Positions 37,801-50,917 are shown, numbered from the stretch's first letter. The stretch: 64,000 nt of DNA from Halichondria panicea (GCF_963675165.1 NC_087379.1:3104201-3168200); one strand, 5' to 3'. The notes: generated by a model not told the origin, from the sequence alone. Numbers and translations: made by a program.

Positions 37801-40800
37801 TAGAACTAAGATCACAGCAGAGTCAGCAAAGAGGCCTAGATTGTTACCAGTAGGACACCTGACCTGATCTGACATGCAATGGGACCGCAGTATGAAAATA
37901 AATAGGGCTCCAGTTGTTCCACATGACTGTATATAACGTCAGGAGTGCATGCACACGCACGTTATCAGGATATTCATGCACTCCTGATTACGTGCATGTG
38001 CAATGCCAATGCATGCCTAAAGCGGTTAGCTACATGTAGCTAGCCAACGTGCAAGGTAAGCTTCTACAAGGTAAGCTTCTACTCACTATTATTCGACAAC
38101 AAAGCGCTTTAACATCAAAATCAGCCACTATTAAATTCTTGTGTGGAGGCTATCCATGCTGAAAACACAGCGCCATGGTATCCATGTGAGCAGACAGACA
38201 GACAGGCTACTATAACCTGTAGCCGCCCACGTACCTCGGGTTAACAACTAGAGATCACCTCCTGCCAAATAGTGTCTAGTTTGCACAGAGTGGTCTTACA
38301 TTGCGAACAAACTAATTCCATTTATGTTGCTTAGGGTGGCACCTAAGAAGCAGCTGAGGGTGAAAAGGCCAGCCTACTTAACAACAAGACGTCTTTGCCA
38401 GCTGAGCACTAGACCAGTACCTTCTTTGTAACGCAGTACTTCTCTTTTGAGCAAGTGAGTGGTAGAGTTGTGCCAGAGGCTTGTTCTATTAAGGAATTGT
38501 ACACAAGACATTGTCAAGATTTACATGTTTGGCTGAAATGGAGTGTACACACACTAATAGTGTCTATTCACTCACAAATTATCCATATTGTTCACACAGA
38601 CTAATCGTAATTATTATCATGTAGGTGGATATCCATTAGATGTGGTGAACTCTGACTGGCTGGGCTACAATGACAAACAGACCTATGAGATATATAGTGA
38701 TAGTCTGGAGTCCAGTGGCCTACAATTTATCGCACATTATGATACATTTAATACATAGATCTGACAGCAAAGTAGAGATTTGCAGTGAGTAGTTCAAAAT
38801 ACCAGGGCACAAATTTCAAGACAGAGTACACTGAGCAGGGTACAATCTTTACATGTGCATGCAACGGGCCTACACAGACACATCCAATGATGAACAGTCT
38901 TTGTGAAGGAATGCACAGATTTGGCACTATGGAACAAACGAACTGTATAATTACGAGTTGATAGCTCCAAATTAGTGCAAGCTCTACAACATGGTAGGCA
39001 GGACAGTAAGCTAGAGGGCAGGTAGACACTGCAACACTTGTGATATTGAGTGGGTGCACCAACATAAGAAAACTCCCAGTGTTTTGAAGCATTCACATAA
39101 TAGCCATTGAGGTGGACTGTGATTGTTACAATGGACTAGTTAGGACTTGAGTAAAATTTGTGGGACGTATTTAGATGATGAGAGACAAAAGAGATGTAAG
39201 GGAACAACTTTCTTTTGAGCAACTAGGTACAGGGTTATACTACATGTATAGTAATTGGTGTACGTAGGTTGAGGAAAGAAAAAAATATTAGCCACCAGTA
39301 ACTATCCACTTTTTAATTCTGCATTGTACGTAAGTGCGTCAACTGCACAACAAGTACATGTACACTATGAAAAGTGGGGAAGACTTCTCTTGGCCACGCA
39401 ATAGAATCATATACACAACAGCACACCTCCACACTTAAAGTGGGCTTGGATGGACACTTGCCTAACTAGTGTACTTGTAATCTAACTGAGTATTTACAGG
39501 CCAAGGGAGAACCTCCCTCTCTCGGTACAAGCACTTAGTCAACTGACACTCACTGCATTCTGAGCCTGACATGATAGAGGGAGTATCCTTCAGAGGCGTC
39601 CATTGGAGGGTCACTCAAACTGAGCACTTGACACAGGACGTCCCCCACAGTACTGAACTGGTCGTACTCCACTGACATGCTCGCCTCGAGGGAAGGTATC
39701 ACAACACGCACATCTCTGTAGGCAGGCTCCAAAGTCTTCAGCTCTAGCTTGCACTGTGTTTGTGTACATAGAAAGCACAAGTAAATACATACAAAAAAGG
39801 TATATAAAGTACATTAGTGCTTAACGACGAAATTGCGTGTGCGTGTGTGTAGGGCGGTGGGTAGATGTATGCTCTCAACAGAGCTAGATAAATCTTATGA
39901 ACCTCAATCTCAATAACCACCCTAACCATGTGAACTGCCTACTGTGTATCTATCCTAGTTTCCGACTGGTTATTGCCCAAATTTACCATAGCAACTCAAC
40001 ATTATAGCCCAGCACAAACAATGTAGCCTAACTTATGCAAAACATTGTTTGTTTTTAGCTTAGGTATGTGCATTCTTGTGCATATCAGTGAAGGGATCCA
40101 AACTATCATTGGCAAGCAAGTGAGGTCAAAAGATTATGTGATCAACAATTGTATATCAAACATCGCAGAGAGCTTTGAGATGTTTTCACTAACGAAGCAG
40201 GAATGCAGTGCAAACAAACATCAGTTTCTGCCAGACAGGACAATGAAGTACTTGAGCAACCAAAGACCGACTAGGGAATGCTGCTACTCAATGCTATCAC
40301 TACATCACTGCCAGCCACAGTTGGCTGGCATGAATGCAATGGAAGTTAACTTTACAGCTTTGTATTCAACCATTCTAAGTGTGGATTAAACTTTGTACTT
40401 CACAAACAGCTACATGTAAATATCACAGTTCTAACTCTTTTATCAAACGAACCAATGCCAATGTGTTGTCGCCTACCTTCCTCTTCCAATGCACCTCATC
40501 TGGTTTGCTCTTATTTTTTCGCCGCAACAACCCCCCTGCTATTGTAAGTGCTGAAAAAGCACCACTAGATTTCCTCCGTGTAGCTTTTATTTCCTCAGGA
40601 GGCTCGATCGGTCGACTAGCGGACAAGCAAGCAGTATGTCTCTTTACATCCTTGCTATCGACACCTACGTTGAGTGTGTTGTTCCTCTCTCGGCTTACGG
40701 CCACAATGTCTGCACTTGGGAGGTGTCCATTGGGTGCAGCTTCTCTAGCAGTACAAGTGTCTACTTGCATATCACCGTTTGTGTTCAATAGCTGTGCTCG

Positions 40801-43800
40801 TTTAGTGAGATCAGCTGTTGCCAGATGCTCTATTTTAACGATACCATTCGAGACACTGTCAGGGCGGGACGGGACATGGTCGACTTTTATCAGAGCGCTT
40901 GCTATGTTCCGAGTAGCTGTGGCTCCTTTTGCGTTCTTAGCAAGCCCAATACCAGTAGCACTATCCAAGGTTGGAGTAGGTTCCGAGCCAGAACGAAGAA
41001 AACCAGTCTCTCTACCAATAATAGGATTTCGAACATGCTCAAACGAGTCAGATGACTCCACAAAACTTGACACATAATTGGTGGACCGCATTCTCTCCAT
41101 CACTCGAACATGGCCATTGGCAGACACAGAAAGAGGAACAGGCTTAATCCTCTTTGACTTAGTGTGTCCATCAGAAGCACTTCGTTTCACCGTAGCTTTT
41201 CGATCTTTTGGTGGCTTTGCTTCTGCTTGTGGTTTAACTTTCCTGGACTTGGTATGACCATCAGAAGCGCTGCGTTTCAATGATGAGTTCTTTTCTTTCG
41301 GTGGTTTGACGCTTCTGGATTTTGAATACCCATCGGAAGCGCTACGTTTCAAATTAGACCTCTTCTCCTTTGACTTCGGCTCTTTACTGCGGCTCCTAGA
41401 TTTCTCCATTCTTTTATCAGTGGCTTTAGGTTTGTCCTCTGCAGTGTACTGGCCCAAAGCCACTTGATTCCCTCCAAAACCAACAGCTATAATGTCACCA
41501 GAGCGTCCATCAATGCTTCTTGCTTGTGCACCAGTCAAATCCACACAGCTATGAGAGAATAGGTGATTCTTGAACACTCGAAGAGGCATTTGTTGAAAGG
41601 CTGTAACGCGACGTACTACTAGCTATTATGCAAGCAAGCCAAAACTGTTGTTTATTATAAACTGGCAACTATATTAGCTTTGAGCAAACTGGCTATACAC
41701 AACATTGGAAAGTCCCTCCCTTGCATGGGCTGTTTATATAGCAATCGCTGACGCCAATAATACGACCACACACTATAGCGTACCAAGACTAAATTAGAAG
41801 GTGGGTAAGAGTGTCTAAATAGAGCTGTCCAATTAGCCTCGTTAGAAGATAGAGTTGTCTGCCAAGTCACCGTGGGTTGCTGTAATACATGTAGCCCATG
41901 CGAGTGAGTCCAAAAAATACACACACTAAGAATACATATCGTGAAAAGTGGTTACCTATAGTTTCAGACTGCCCAAACTTGAGGTGACAAAGCAGGTATC
42001 ACGGGCCATCCTAGAAACCGAGCAAATTTGGAGTTTGATTTGGGCACACAGAGATTGTTTATACTGGGTCTAATTGATGTTTATAAAGATTGTTTGAGCA
42101 TTAAATTTAGAATCACGTTGATGGCTTGTATACGGTATATGTTTGTCAGAATAAAAAGTTCCTGTTTTTTTTTTAACGGCCGGCTGAACCGCTTGCATAT
42201 AAACGGAATGGTAAAACAAGGCAGCTCATTAAAATTTCGAACAGTAAAAAAAATGTATCGTTACATTAATAAAATGTCGAACAGTACAGAAATGTATCGT
42301 TACATTAACGCAATTCACTTCATATAATTATTACTTGCAGGTCACTTGTTTTTGGTGGTATAAACAGATATAGTATAAATACAGTAAGCAATATTTTGTG
42401 GTTGAATACACGACAATGATCGAATAAACATAATGGTGATCGATGATGTCTTGGAACAATGAAGGCTTAATAGTAAAGCAGACATGATAGATCCTGATCG
42501 GCTTTGAACTATTTCCAGGTCAGCATTCTAACAATAACATAATCGAATTCACTACAATAACAGACCCACTGCAATGTACACTAGTCTGGCTATCCAGCTT
42601 TCAAGGATGGGTACGTACGTACGTTGTGTGTCCCGAGATATTGCTGATTTGGGACCCGTTTTTGTATCGTATTACAATAAAATTTAATTACAGTATATTT
42701 ATAAAGCTTGCGAGTTGGTTTAGCGGTTTTCTAACAACAGCAACACTACATGCAACGAGAATTTTCTTCGACAGCTACTGTATGCTCAGCAATACATGTA
42801 CATCCCTTCAGTACAGAGAATGCTTCAGTACAGAGAATGAGTGAGGCCCTTCCTTTTTTCCAGGGTGTAACTTTTTAGCTTTCTTTTCTGACAGTGTGCC
42901 CATCAAGGTTTGGTTCATTATAGTTATAGTATCATGCAACACAGTTCATCATAGCTATTTCAAGGTTTGGTTCATTATAGTTATAGCATCATGCAACAAT
43001 GAAACACACAATGTTGGAAGTGTAGGTACATTCGTAAGTAGTGAGCTCACCTCTGTAGGTAGTTTGTAGTGATTCAAAGTTTGGTCCTCCTCCAGCCACT
43101 CCCATCCTTCCTCATCCTAGTGGGAGAATGACGTTTAAGGTATTTGTGGCATTTGTCAAATTTGTGCTTCCGATAATTGTTATTAACCTTCTATAGTTGG
43201 CAACTATAAGCTGAACATTACCGTAAGACCTCGATTTAAGGCGACCCTTTTAAACTTGAAAAATTATGTTGAAGCCTGATGTCCCGGCTCTACTAAGTCA
43301 ACGTGCCTTGATTTCCGGCCGCTTAAAACATGTAGTTTCCAGTGGGCTATAATCGAATCTAGGGTGTGGCTCTCATTCACCTCCAATTAGGATGCAACAT
43401 TAACAAATAATTATAATCGCAGCTGTCGCTCACTTTTAGAGGCAGAACATTGCCTGAGCTCGACGGTGTCGCATATTAGTTTGGAGGGTCGCCTTAAATC
43501 GATGTTTTATGGTACTCAAAACAGGGAGATAAAGATATATGACTCACCTCCATGTATCGAAACAAGTGCAGTTTTGAGAGTTGAGGAATCGGGAGGTCAC
43601 ATCTCTCGTGGAATTGCTGGGAGGGCAAATCACACAAGCGTTCACACAAGCGTTCATTACAAGACTTCAACTTCACAGCTCAGGTACATGCACTGACTCC
43701 GCCCATACAGCACAAGCTCAATGAGTACAAGTACGCTACACACAACTATAGTTTGGGGAGGTCCGAATTCATTAACTGTATGGCAATGAGCTCTTTTATT

Positions 43801-46800
43801 TTAAGAAACATTATTGTTGAGATAGCATTATTTTTACTCAATCGTGAAAACCTAGCTGTAGCTTGTCCCTACAGCCTTTTCAAAGCTTGTTGAGGTACGA
43901 TCAATCAAGCTTGTATGAGCTAAAGAAGCAGTTAGCAAACCTCCAAGATTCATTTGCAGCAAGAAATGACTCATTGAGCATACATAGCTCTGGCAATCGA
44001 AACCTCACAATTTTCATGACGGCCAAAAGGCTGTTCCCCAATGGTGTCTGTTTTATGGACGTTCCACTGTACCATAATCACTAAAAACGTTTTGCGAGCA
44101 TCATTGAGTATTGAGCACTTCGCAACAATAAAACTTAAACTGGTACTGGTATATGTACAGCACACACTTTTCTGCTGATTTGGCTCATTCCAAAGGGTTT
44201 TCACGCCAAAACGCCAAAATAGTCTAGTAATAGGTAGTGAAGCTTCTATCTCATAGTAAAATGTGGAGTACTCCATCAGACTATCACAGGTCTCACATCA
44301 CCCACTAACCCTGTTACTAAGAACTAGACCACATATAATTAGGAGTCAGACAAATTCTCACTAGCTGTACACCAACAAATGTTTGTAAGTAAGCCCATGA
44401 AAGAAAAATCAGCCATCTAGAGTACACAAAATATACTTATAGGCTACTCTGCCAATTAAGAGCACCCCAAAGCACATCAGAGGAATAGGTAACTAGGTTA
44501 GTGTGAAGACTCTAGCCATCCCTACTGTAGTAACCAACAAGAGGATTAGATTTGCACCCTCAGTGGTCTTTAGGTGGTGATGGGATAGCTACAAGCTAAA
44601 GGCTAAAGCTGGATATGACACTATATCCAGCTGTGCACAATTAAGTTACATTTGACACACGTTTTACACTGATCACCACACACACCTTGAGGATGGCCAC
44701 TCTTAGAAACTCGATCAGAGTGTAGGGTGAGAAACGAAACTTGAGTGAAGTGCCACGACCTTTCTGACCCTGAGCCACATCGCCAGGTATGGACACAGTT
44801 ACTACACACAACTCGGACAGGAGCATCGACTTTCGGTTGGCTAGCAACTGGCGATGGTTGCCTCGGCGTTGTTTAGGACCTGAGGAATTAATAGTAGTGG
44901 GAAAAGCCAGATTGTATGTAATCTAAGCTACCATATACATGTACACGTTGTAAATGTAACAATGCGAAGCATTAGAGCCATTAGTATACATGTTTAGACA
45001 CGCTTTTTGACAAATCCACCAGAAAATCTTATAAATAATTATACTGCCTAAACATTATCTCTACAGTGGTATACATGCCTATACAAGGACTACAACACCT
45101 GTACAATGTATGTGATCGAGACACACCTGCTCTGAGTGAACTGAATCCGTCTTTGAGGTTGACCATCTTTCGGCCTACGTGGAGCTGCTGCTGACTCAGC
45201 GACGAGGCCATGGGCTGTCTGTCAATAGGACTGCTCGTGAGCGACTGACTATGAAACAACACGTCACCCTAGGGGGGGGGGGTATGCTAGGTTAGTAATT
45301 CCATGTACAAATACACCCATGGTCCCCAAATATAATGCAGACCTCTCCTGAGTGCATGCATGCACCTCGACTCTTCAATGGGCTCGCTGCAAGTTACATT
45401 AGGGTTTGGGGTACAATTACTAATACCATAATGTGTATAGAGCTGAGAGTACTGCACTTGTATGTACAATGAATGTATACACTGTACAGTACTTTGCTGC
45501 TGTGGGCCTACAAATAAGAGGGTTTGCTGACTGACCTCTGAGACTAGCGAGTCCCGCCCGCTGTGTCCTGGGTCCAGATCTCCCAGTCCCGAGTCGATGC
45601 TGCGTACAGAACGACGGGTGCTCGTTCCATTGGTCGGTTCACGGAGGAAGTTGTCGGTAGATTCTGGCGGAGACGAGGAGCTGTCTCGCGTGGACAAAGA
45701 CTTGGAAGGGGGTCTAGAGAGGAGGGAGATAGCAAGGTAACAGCCAGGGGTCTTGCTAAAGGGGCCGCCATAAGGGGCCAAGAGTGCACATGTACTTATT
45801 GCAATCTCAAAATTTTACAGTATTACAATTCCACAGCCATGCTATTCAACCTACATGTACGTCTGTGCATGTACATACATACATGTACAATGTATGTAGC
45901 TATGCTATTGGGAGTGGTTCAACAGTCTCACCTCTGCACATTGTCCATATCCTCCACCTCAGTGCGAGTGATAACTGGAATAGCCACCTTGGTAACAGTG
46001 GCTAGACCGTTGGCTAGTCCCTTCCTGGTCCTACGAGGACTGGACTGAGTCTCTCTGGGGCCGGGGCTTGCCGACTTGCTCACCCGCAGTCTGTCGCCAC
46101 CCATGAGGGGGAGGGGGGTAGCTTCTAGCCTGAGGGCTGTGTGTGAGGGGGAGGGGGCGGGGATAAATTAAGTTGAGAGTGGTGTAAAATTTACATAGTG
46201 TAAAAACCTTAACATTTATCACTTTGGACAAGTTTAGCAAGGGAAAATACAAATCATACATACATTGTAGAACACTCAACGAGGCTCACAGAAAAATGAG
46301 GTAGTAATGAATTGTTGTTGTATCCACAGCTAACAAGTTAACGACAACAAATGTAAACAAACTGTAAACAATCCTGAACCAATCAATACAACCATCACCT
46401 TCAAGCATTTCACTCCCGCCACTCTCAGTCTTGATCCTTCCCTTGTGCTTCCCACTGAATCTCTTCCACGCCTTGTTGCTGAGGGTCGGCTTTTCCACGG
46501 CTAGTTGATCCATGCCCCCTCGGCCCCCCACACCCAGGTCAAGGTCTATCTCCGTGGGGTTCCCTGATTTTGTTACCTGAAGGAGTGTTGTGGTTAATGG
46601 GGCATGGGCTTATGCAATCACTGACTGTGAATTAGTCTTATTGAGAGCACTAGCCAAAAAATGATACAGATATATACACATTAATTTACTTCCTTCATTG
46701 CCAATAACTGAATATCAACTAGAAGAGATTAGTGTTAAGTATTTGCTACCGATCCACAAATGAAAGTACTGATCATAGTTAGTATACACTACACGTTAGC

Positions 46801-47596
46801 ATACGTACCCCTTACACAAAGGAAGCGCTTTTGATGGGAATGAGCCACATTCTACGTAATCACACAAACTGTCTCTCATGGACAAGTCCCTACACACATG
46901 CTTAAGTCTGGAGCACTATGGACAAGTCCCTACACACATGCTTAAGTCTGGAGCACTATGGACAAGTCCCTACACACATGCTTAAGTCTAGAGCACTATG
47001 GACAAGTCCCTACACACATGCTTAAGTCTGGAGCACTATGGACAAGTCCCTACACACATGCTTAAGTCTAGAGCACTATGGACAAGTCCCTACACACATG
47101 CTTAAGTCTGGAGCACTATGGACAAGTCCCTACACACATGCTTAAGTCTGGAGCACTATGGAAAGATGCTCTACAAGAGGGGAAGAGGGGAATAGTTGTG
47201 ATAGACCCCATCATGCATGTGTGCTAAAGTATTATGCATTACTTGTATGGCTAGACAGTACATTACAGAACAATTTAGTCAGCCATTCATAAAATAATTA
47301 CTTAGCACTGTATTTTGCTATTTGCTTTGCAATTGCCCATAGGAGGACTATAAGCACAGCTATTCTGTACACAGACTCACCTGTATAGCATAAGCTTCTG
47401 GCTCTGGCACAATGGAGACTCTAGTGCCCACGTATAAGTCATCACTGCTCCCTGAGTACCTCTTGGTGAGCACCGCAGCACTTCTATTTGGTGACTCTAA
47501 GATGGCAGGTGGCCTTCTGTTGCGTCTGGGCTCCCTCTTTATTGTGCAATAGGTTGAGAGGTCCATCTCCCCTCTGGTATCCATCTCTGATGCCAT
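24684..47596 (-). CDS. RasGEF with tandem FERM F0/F1-like modules (29 coding exons, 1234 aa)
   Basis: The reconstructed coding exons, 5' to 3', are: 47596-47381, 46576-46399, 46136-45932, 45713-45536, 45268-45127, 44879-44686, 43670-43548, 43116-43051, 39753-39554, 33829-33766, 32440-32331, 31973-31832, 31200-31037, 30843-30740, 30441-30366, 29734-29625, 29317-29178, 28812-28785, 28613-28473, 27856-27653, 27328-27222, 27107-27051, 26904-26776, 26332-26225, 26106-26056, 25909-25695, 25581-25455, 25003-24894, 24699-24684. Each junction uses GT and AG, and the phases chain without a stop (3705 bp). The start ATG is preceded in frame by TAG. The protein should act as a nucleotide exchange factor for a Ras-family GTPase. 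The least certain junction is the acceptor of the seventh exon. Four exons use CA/GT microsatellite sequence at a splice site. The last third is duplicated as a pseudogene at 3300-7592. Confidence 0.88.
33882..34819. repeat. Intronic repeats: dispersed pair and 104-bp tandem duplication
   Basis: About 92 bp beginning GGTGC(A/G)GTGGCAGCTACA at 33882-33973 recurs in direct orientation at 34730-34819. Between them a 104-bp unit (starting ACATCCAG) is tandemly duplicated at 34193-34296 and 34297-34400. All lie in the intron between the RasGEF exons at 39554 and 33829. Confidence 0.8.
35000..35066. repeat. 27-bp-arm hairpin
   Basis: GGATGGACTGTCAGTTACAT and onward (35000-35026) pairs with 35040-35066 with one mismatch around a 13-nt loop. 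It may be a very short MITE or a transcript hairpin in the RasGEF intron. No small-RNA evidence can be obtained from sequence alone. Confidence 0.7.
36797..37447. repeat. Two tandem copies of a roughly 330-bp dispersed repeat
   Basis: Copies at 36797-37110 and 37127-37447 share ordered blocks: CTACTCACCTGG(G/A)TGCCA, GCACTGC(G/A)TTTACAGCAT, TCCACACAACAAGTT, GGCAGATTTCGAT, GTAGATCTACATATT, and a terminal CAACAGCCGAGGGTTAGC with ACTTCAGTGCTCTAGTTT. Inverted, partial copies occur inside both segmental duplication copies (about 13620-13850 and 20230-20500) and at about 38100-38190. This is an abundant family of unknown class. Confidence 0.75.
37930..38000. repeat. Short inverted-repeat element
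   Basis: CAGGAGTGCATG and CATGCACTCCTG face each other about 25 nt apart inside the same intron. The CAGGAGTG end is shared with the palindromic element at 15453-16945, so it may be a minimal derivative of the same family. The rest of 38200-39550 holds no supported gene. Confidence 0.45.
40423..41589 (-). CDS. Intron-nested 388-aa basic protein with KRSASDG repeats
   Basis: This is an intact frame with ATG at 41589-41587 and TGA at the end. It is open upstream to a TAG at 41625-41623. It lies between RasGEF exons at 43051 and 39753, but those two exons join in phase and complete a module without it, so it is a separate nested gene on the same strand. Residues about 58-150 hold three similar units with KRSASDG(Y/H)(S/T)KS and a following basic KPP stretch. 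The RSAS core is a typical basophilic kinase target. The N-terminal 50 residues (SIDGRSGDIIAVGFGG) may be a small folded part, and the C-terminus is basic then helical. I recognise no family. A nuclear or cytoskeletal phosphoprotein is possible but unproven. Confidence 0.6.
   Translation of the reverse strand: MPLRVFKNHLFSHSCVDLTGAQARSIDGRSGDIIAVGFGGNQVALGQYTAEDKPKATDKRMEKSRSRSKEPKSKEKRSNLKRSASDGYSKSRSVKPPKEKNSSLKRSASDGHTKSRKVKPQAEAKPPKDRKATVKRSASDGHTKSKRIKPVPLSVSANGHVRVMERMRSTNYVSSFVESSDSFEHVRNPIIGRETGFLRSGSEPTPTLDSATGIGLAKNAKGATATRNIASALIKVDHVPSRPDSVSNGIVKIEHLATADLTKRAQLLNTNGDMQVDTCTAREAAPNGHLPSADIVAVSRERNNTLNVGVDSKDVKRHTACLSASRPIEPPEEIKATRRKSSGAFSALTIAGGLLRRKNKSKPDEVHWKRKVGDNTLALVRLIKELEL
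43221..43512. mobile_element. TA-flanked MITE in a RasGEF intron
   Basis: Ends CCGTAAGACCTCGATTTAAG and CTTAAATCGATGTTTTATGG form a terminal inverted repeat, with TA outside each. The interior resembles 17409-17735. It lies about 35 bp from the exon at 43548, so this insertion shortened or rebuilt part of that intron. Confidence 0.75.
45127..47596 (-). other. RasGEF gene: N-terminal disordered exons
   Basis: Residues 1-306 are rich in Ser, Arg, Pro and Gly, with no globular domain. They contain many basophilic Ser motifs (for example RRSVRSIDSGLGD and RVSKSASPGP), which suggests phosphorylation and 14-3-3 control. The start MASEMDTRGEMD is well supported by the in-frame TAG directly upstream. 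The intron after the first exon holds a 7-copy 40-bp minisatellite. Confidence 0.75.
46881..47160. repeat. Minisatellite, 7 x 40 bp
   Basis: The exact period is 40 bp, starting GACAAGTCCCTACACACATG and ending GAGCACTATG. Copies differ only by a CTGGAG/CTAGAG variant. It sits in the first coding intron of the RasGEF gene. There are no spacers, so it is not a CRISPR. Confidence 0.95.
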
Positions 47597-48351
<755 letters not shown>

Positions 48352-48439
48352 GTGGACACAAAACCTCCATAAGTTAATGACCCTACAGACTGGACAGTAA
48401 ACAATACACACTCAGCAAACAGGTGCATGTACACATTAC

Positions 48440-48775
48440 AGTAACCTTATGCAGTGCTACAGTGCATCATTTGAACGGGTGTGTAGTCAGTAATCTTATG
48501 CAGTGTTATAGTGCATCATTTGAACGGGTGTGTAGTCAGTAATCTTATGCAGTGCTACAGTGCATCATTTAAACGGGTGTGTAGTCAGTAATCTTATGCA
48601 GTGCTACAGTGCATCATTTGAACAGTGTGTAGCCAGTAATCTTATGCAGTGCTACAGTGCATCATTTGAACGGGTGTGTAGTCAGTAATCTTATGCAGTG
48701 CTACAGTGCATCATTTAAACGGGTGTGTAGCCAGTAATCTTATGCAGTGCTATAGTGCATCATTTGAACGGGTGG
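48440..48775. repeat. Minisatellite, 7 x about 49 bp
   Basis: Units begin AGTAATCTTATGCAGTGCTA and end near GAACGGGTGTGTAGTC. Starts are at 48440, 48489, 48538, 48587, 48635, 48684 and 48733, with minor point variants. Confidence 0.95.
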
Positions 48776-50917
48776 GCATACTTTCAGTTACAATAGCTCT
48801 GAGTGATAGAATGACAAACATAAGCTGGCTGTGAATTCCACGAAACATCAATCAAGCAGGAACAATAATAATAGGAAGATACAACACACACGCTTTTGCT
48901 TGTCACCTTGCTATTGTACAAGGGCGTACAAGAATGAAAGAGGTGACCCTCTAAGTCTTCAATTGGTTTACATCACAATTCAAACATCCTGACTACATAC
49001 TTTCCCACCCATAATTAATCACTTACGAATCTCGTGTTAATACACGTATGGAAAAGTTTACTACACTCCAGCTCAGACGAGTTACAGTTAATTTAACTCT
49101 TGCCCATATAGACTCCGCGTACGTGCTACTAGTTATAAAGGGGGGGGTAATATCTTACCTCAAATGGATCAAACTATGCAAGCAGCAGTCTATATAATCA
49201 CACTGTAATTGGACCTAAGTAATTTCATCGCAGAGAACGAGACAAGTTGACCTTGGGCTTGTGAATGCTCAAGTTAATAATGCATACAGAAGCCTAACTA
49301 CTGTGTCAACACTCGGATATATATTAAGCCAGTGTATACTGACTTAATTAACAATTCTTCCCACGGAAAGTCAATTGTTTTATATGTACACACACAATCC
49401 TTCTTCCAGCGTTATTTATTGGAACTGTACCGACTGCCCATATAAACACACACACACACACACTCAGAAAATACCCTTTGTGCTCGACAGGTGGTCTGGT
49501 TCTGCAGTAAACACTGTTAGTTTAGCAAACACACACATACCAAATAAACACACTTGCCTACAAACGTTCCACACACATTCACTACTAGATGCACAGCACA
49601 ATAACTACACTGAATGAATGCACACCGCCATATTTAACAGCAGTACAAATTCACACACCATAACCAGTGTAAGGGGAAGAGGTCTAACTATTCCCACTGC
49701 ATGGGAACTACAAGCTGAGCAAACCGCTTAACATCCACTCACATAGGAGCTACAAGCATTTGTGGCTAATTAGTTTAGGGTCCTATGGCAATGGGTATAC
49801 ATTTCCAACTACTCTGTTTTATACTAAAGAATACATTCTCATCATATAACATATAGGTGTATGTGACACACCATGCACCCCTTCTACTGTAGTTGGTGCA
49901 GCAGAGCTTCAACTGCTCACTGCTATATATTTACCAGGGAAACATTGACAGTTACAATAGTCTCTGCAAGACCAACATCCTCACTGAAAGCTACCCATTC
50001 CTGGAAGACATGGATAATGCCAACTGTCACCTAAACCTAACCATAAACACAAGAAGTGTACGTGGAATTAAGTCTTTATAAGTGTGCTTTAGATATGCAT
50101 GCCTGCATAAATGGTATGAAAAGCAGGGACCAATGTACATTAAGTAAACCAAACAAACTAGCTATTTATACAGTCCTAAAGCGAAGTACACACAATTCCA
50201 GGCCTAGCCTGTAGGTACTAGATGTACACAGGGTCTGCTAAGGAGATGTGCATGCATATACAAGTACAAGTACAGTCACTATGAGCCGTACATAAGAATC
50301 GTGAGTATAAGATATCAATTTGCTTCAATGTACAGGATACTGAAGACCCTTTAGTGCACATGAAGCACAGTGTGAATGCTGGACTGAATCCCTCACTGAA
50401 AGGAATTTAAAAATTGGCCCATGAACAGAACATCCCAAATTATATAATCAGAAGAAGTACGATTTGATAGAGCACCCACTAACGATGGATTGCAAAACAA
50501 CACTCAAGCTGTATATGCAAAAACGACTTACATTCAACAAACAGCAAATGCTCTCAATTAAAACCGATGCAAGACTAACACACTACTCGCATGTCCATTA
50601 GCAAGCACAAACATTAAACACAGGCCATTGCACAAGGTCAATGTGCCTTTGAGTACAAAATTCCGAAGTAAGTACTAGATCACTCACTGAGCCACAGGCA
50701 ATGTTTTGAAAGTGTAAGTGATGATTATCACTTTAGGGACAATACGTCATGCAATTATAGTTGAAACACTGAATCTACATGTAGGTGGGGCTATATATGT
50801 GAACAAACCGATTAGAACGCCCTAAGTCTGTTCTCACAGTGGCCAAACTGTCACTGTTAAGAATATCTACGTCCACCATTAAGTATAAAACTGCTTGCAC
50901 ATAGAAGATTATATACT
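48776..50917. other. Intergenic; no supported gene
   Basis: AT-rich sequence with short CA runs (about 49445-49465). Frames here begin at non-ATG codons or lack any domain. No RNA gene recognised. Confidence 0.5.

Larger units (their letters stand above)
29178..44879 (-). other. RasGEF gene: about five ubiquitin-like F0/F1-type modules
   Basis: Residues about 320-795 repeat one pattern: a beta-rich start, a V/L-D-x-x-TV-x-x-L helix, then Y-x-L-x, and a W/D-L-x-x-x-x-x-L-x-x-Y-x-L end. Module 1 contains LHLFRYMEDEEGWEWLEEDQ and TLNHYKL, closely matching the end of the talin F0 domain (a W-L-E, then A/T-L-x-x-Y-x-L pattern). Others start CKLELKTLEP, LTVKIPVIQS, FEFRVFPHDH and IKVSFDSAED. In known proteins such folds (talin and kindlin F0, RA/RBD domains) bind Ras/Rap GTPases or membranes, so an autoregulatory or targeting role is plausible. 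Boundaries are by eye, and one or two modules could be split differently. Confidence 0.65.

Noticed and set aside
40045-40389. 114-codon plus-strand frame
   Set aside because: It begins at TTG, has no domain, and lies in a RasGEF intron opposite the coding strand.
46881-47160. CRISPR-like array
   Set aside because: Repeats are directly adjacent with no spacers, in a eukaryotic intron.
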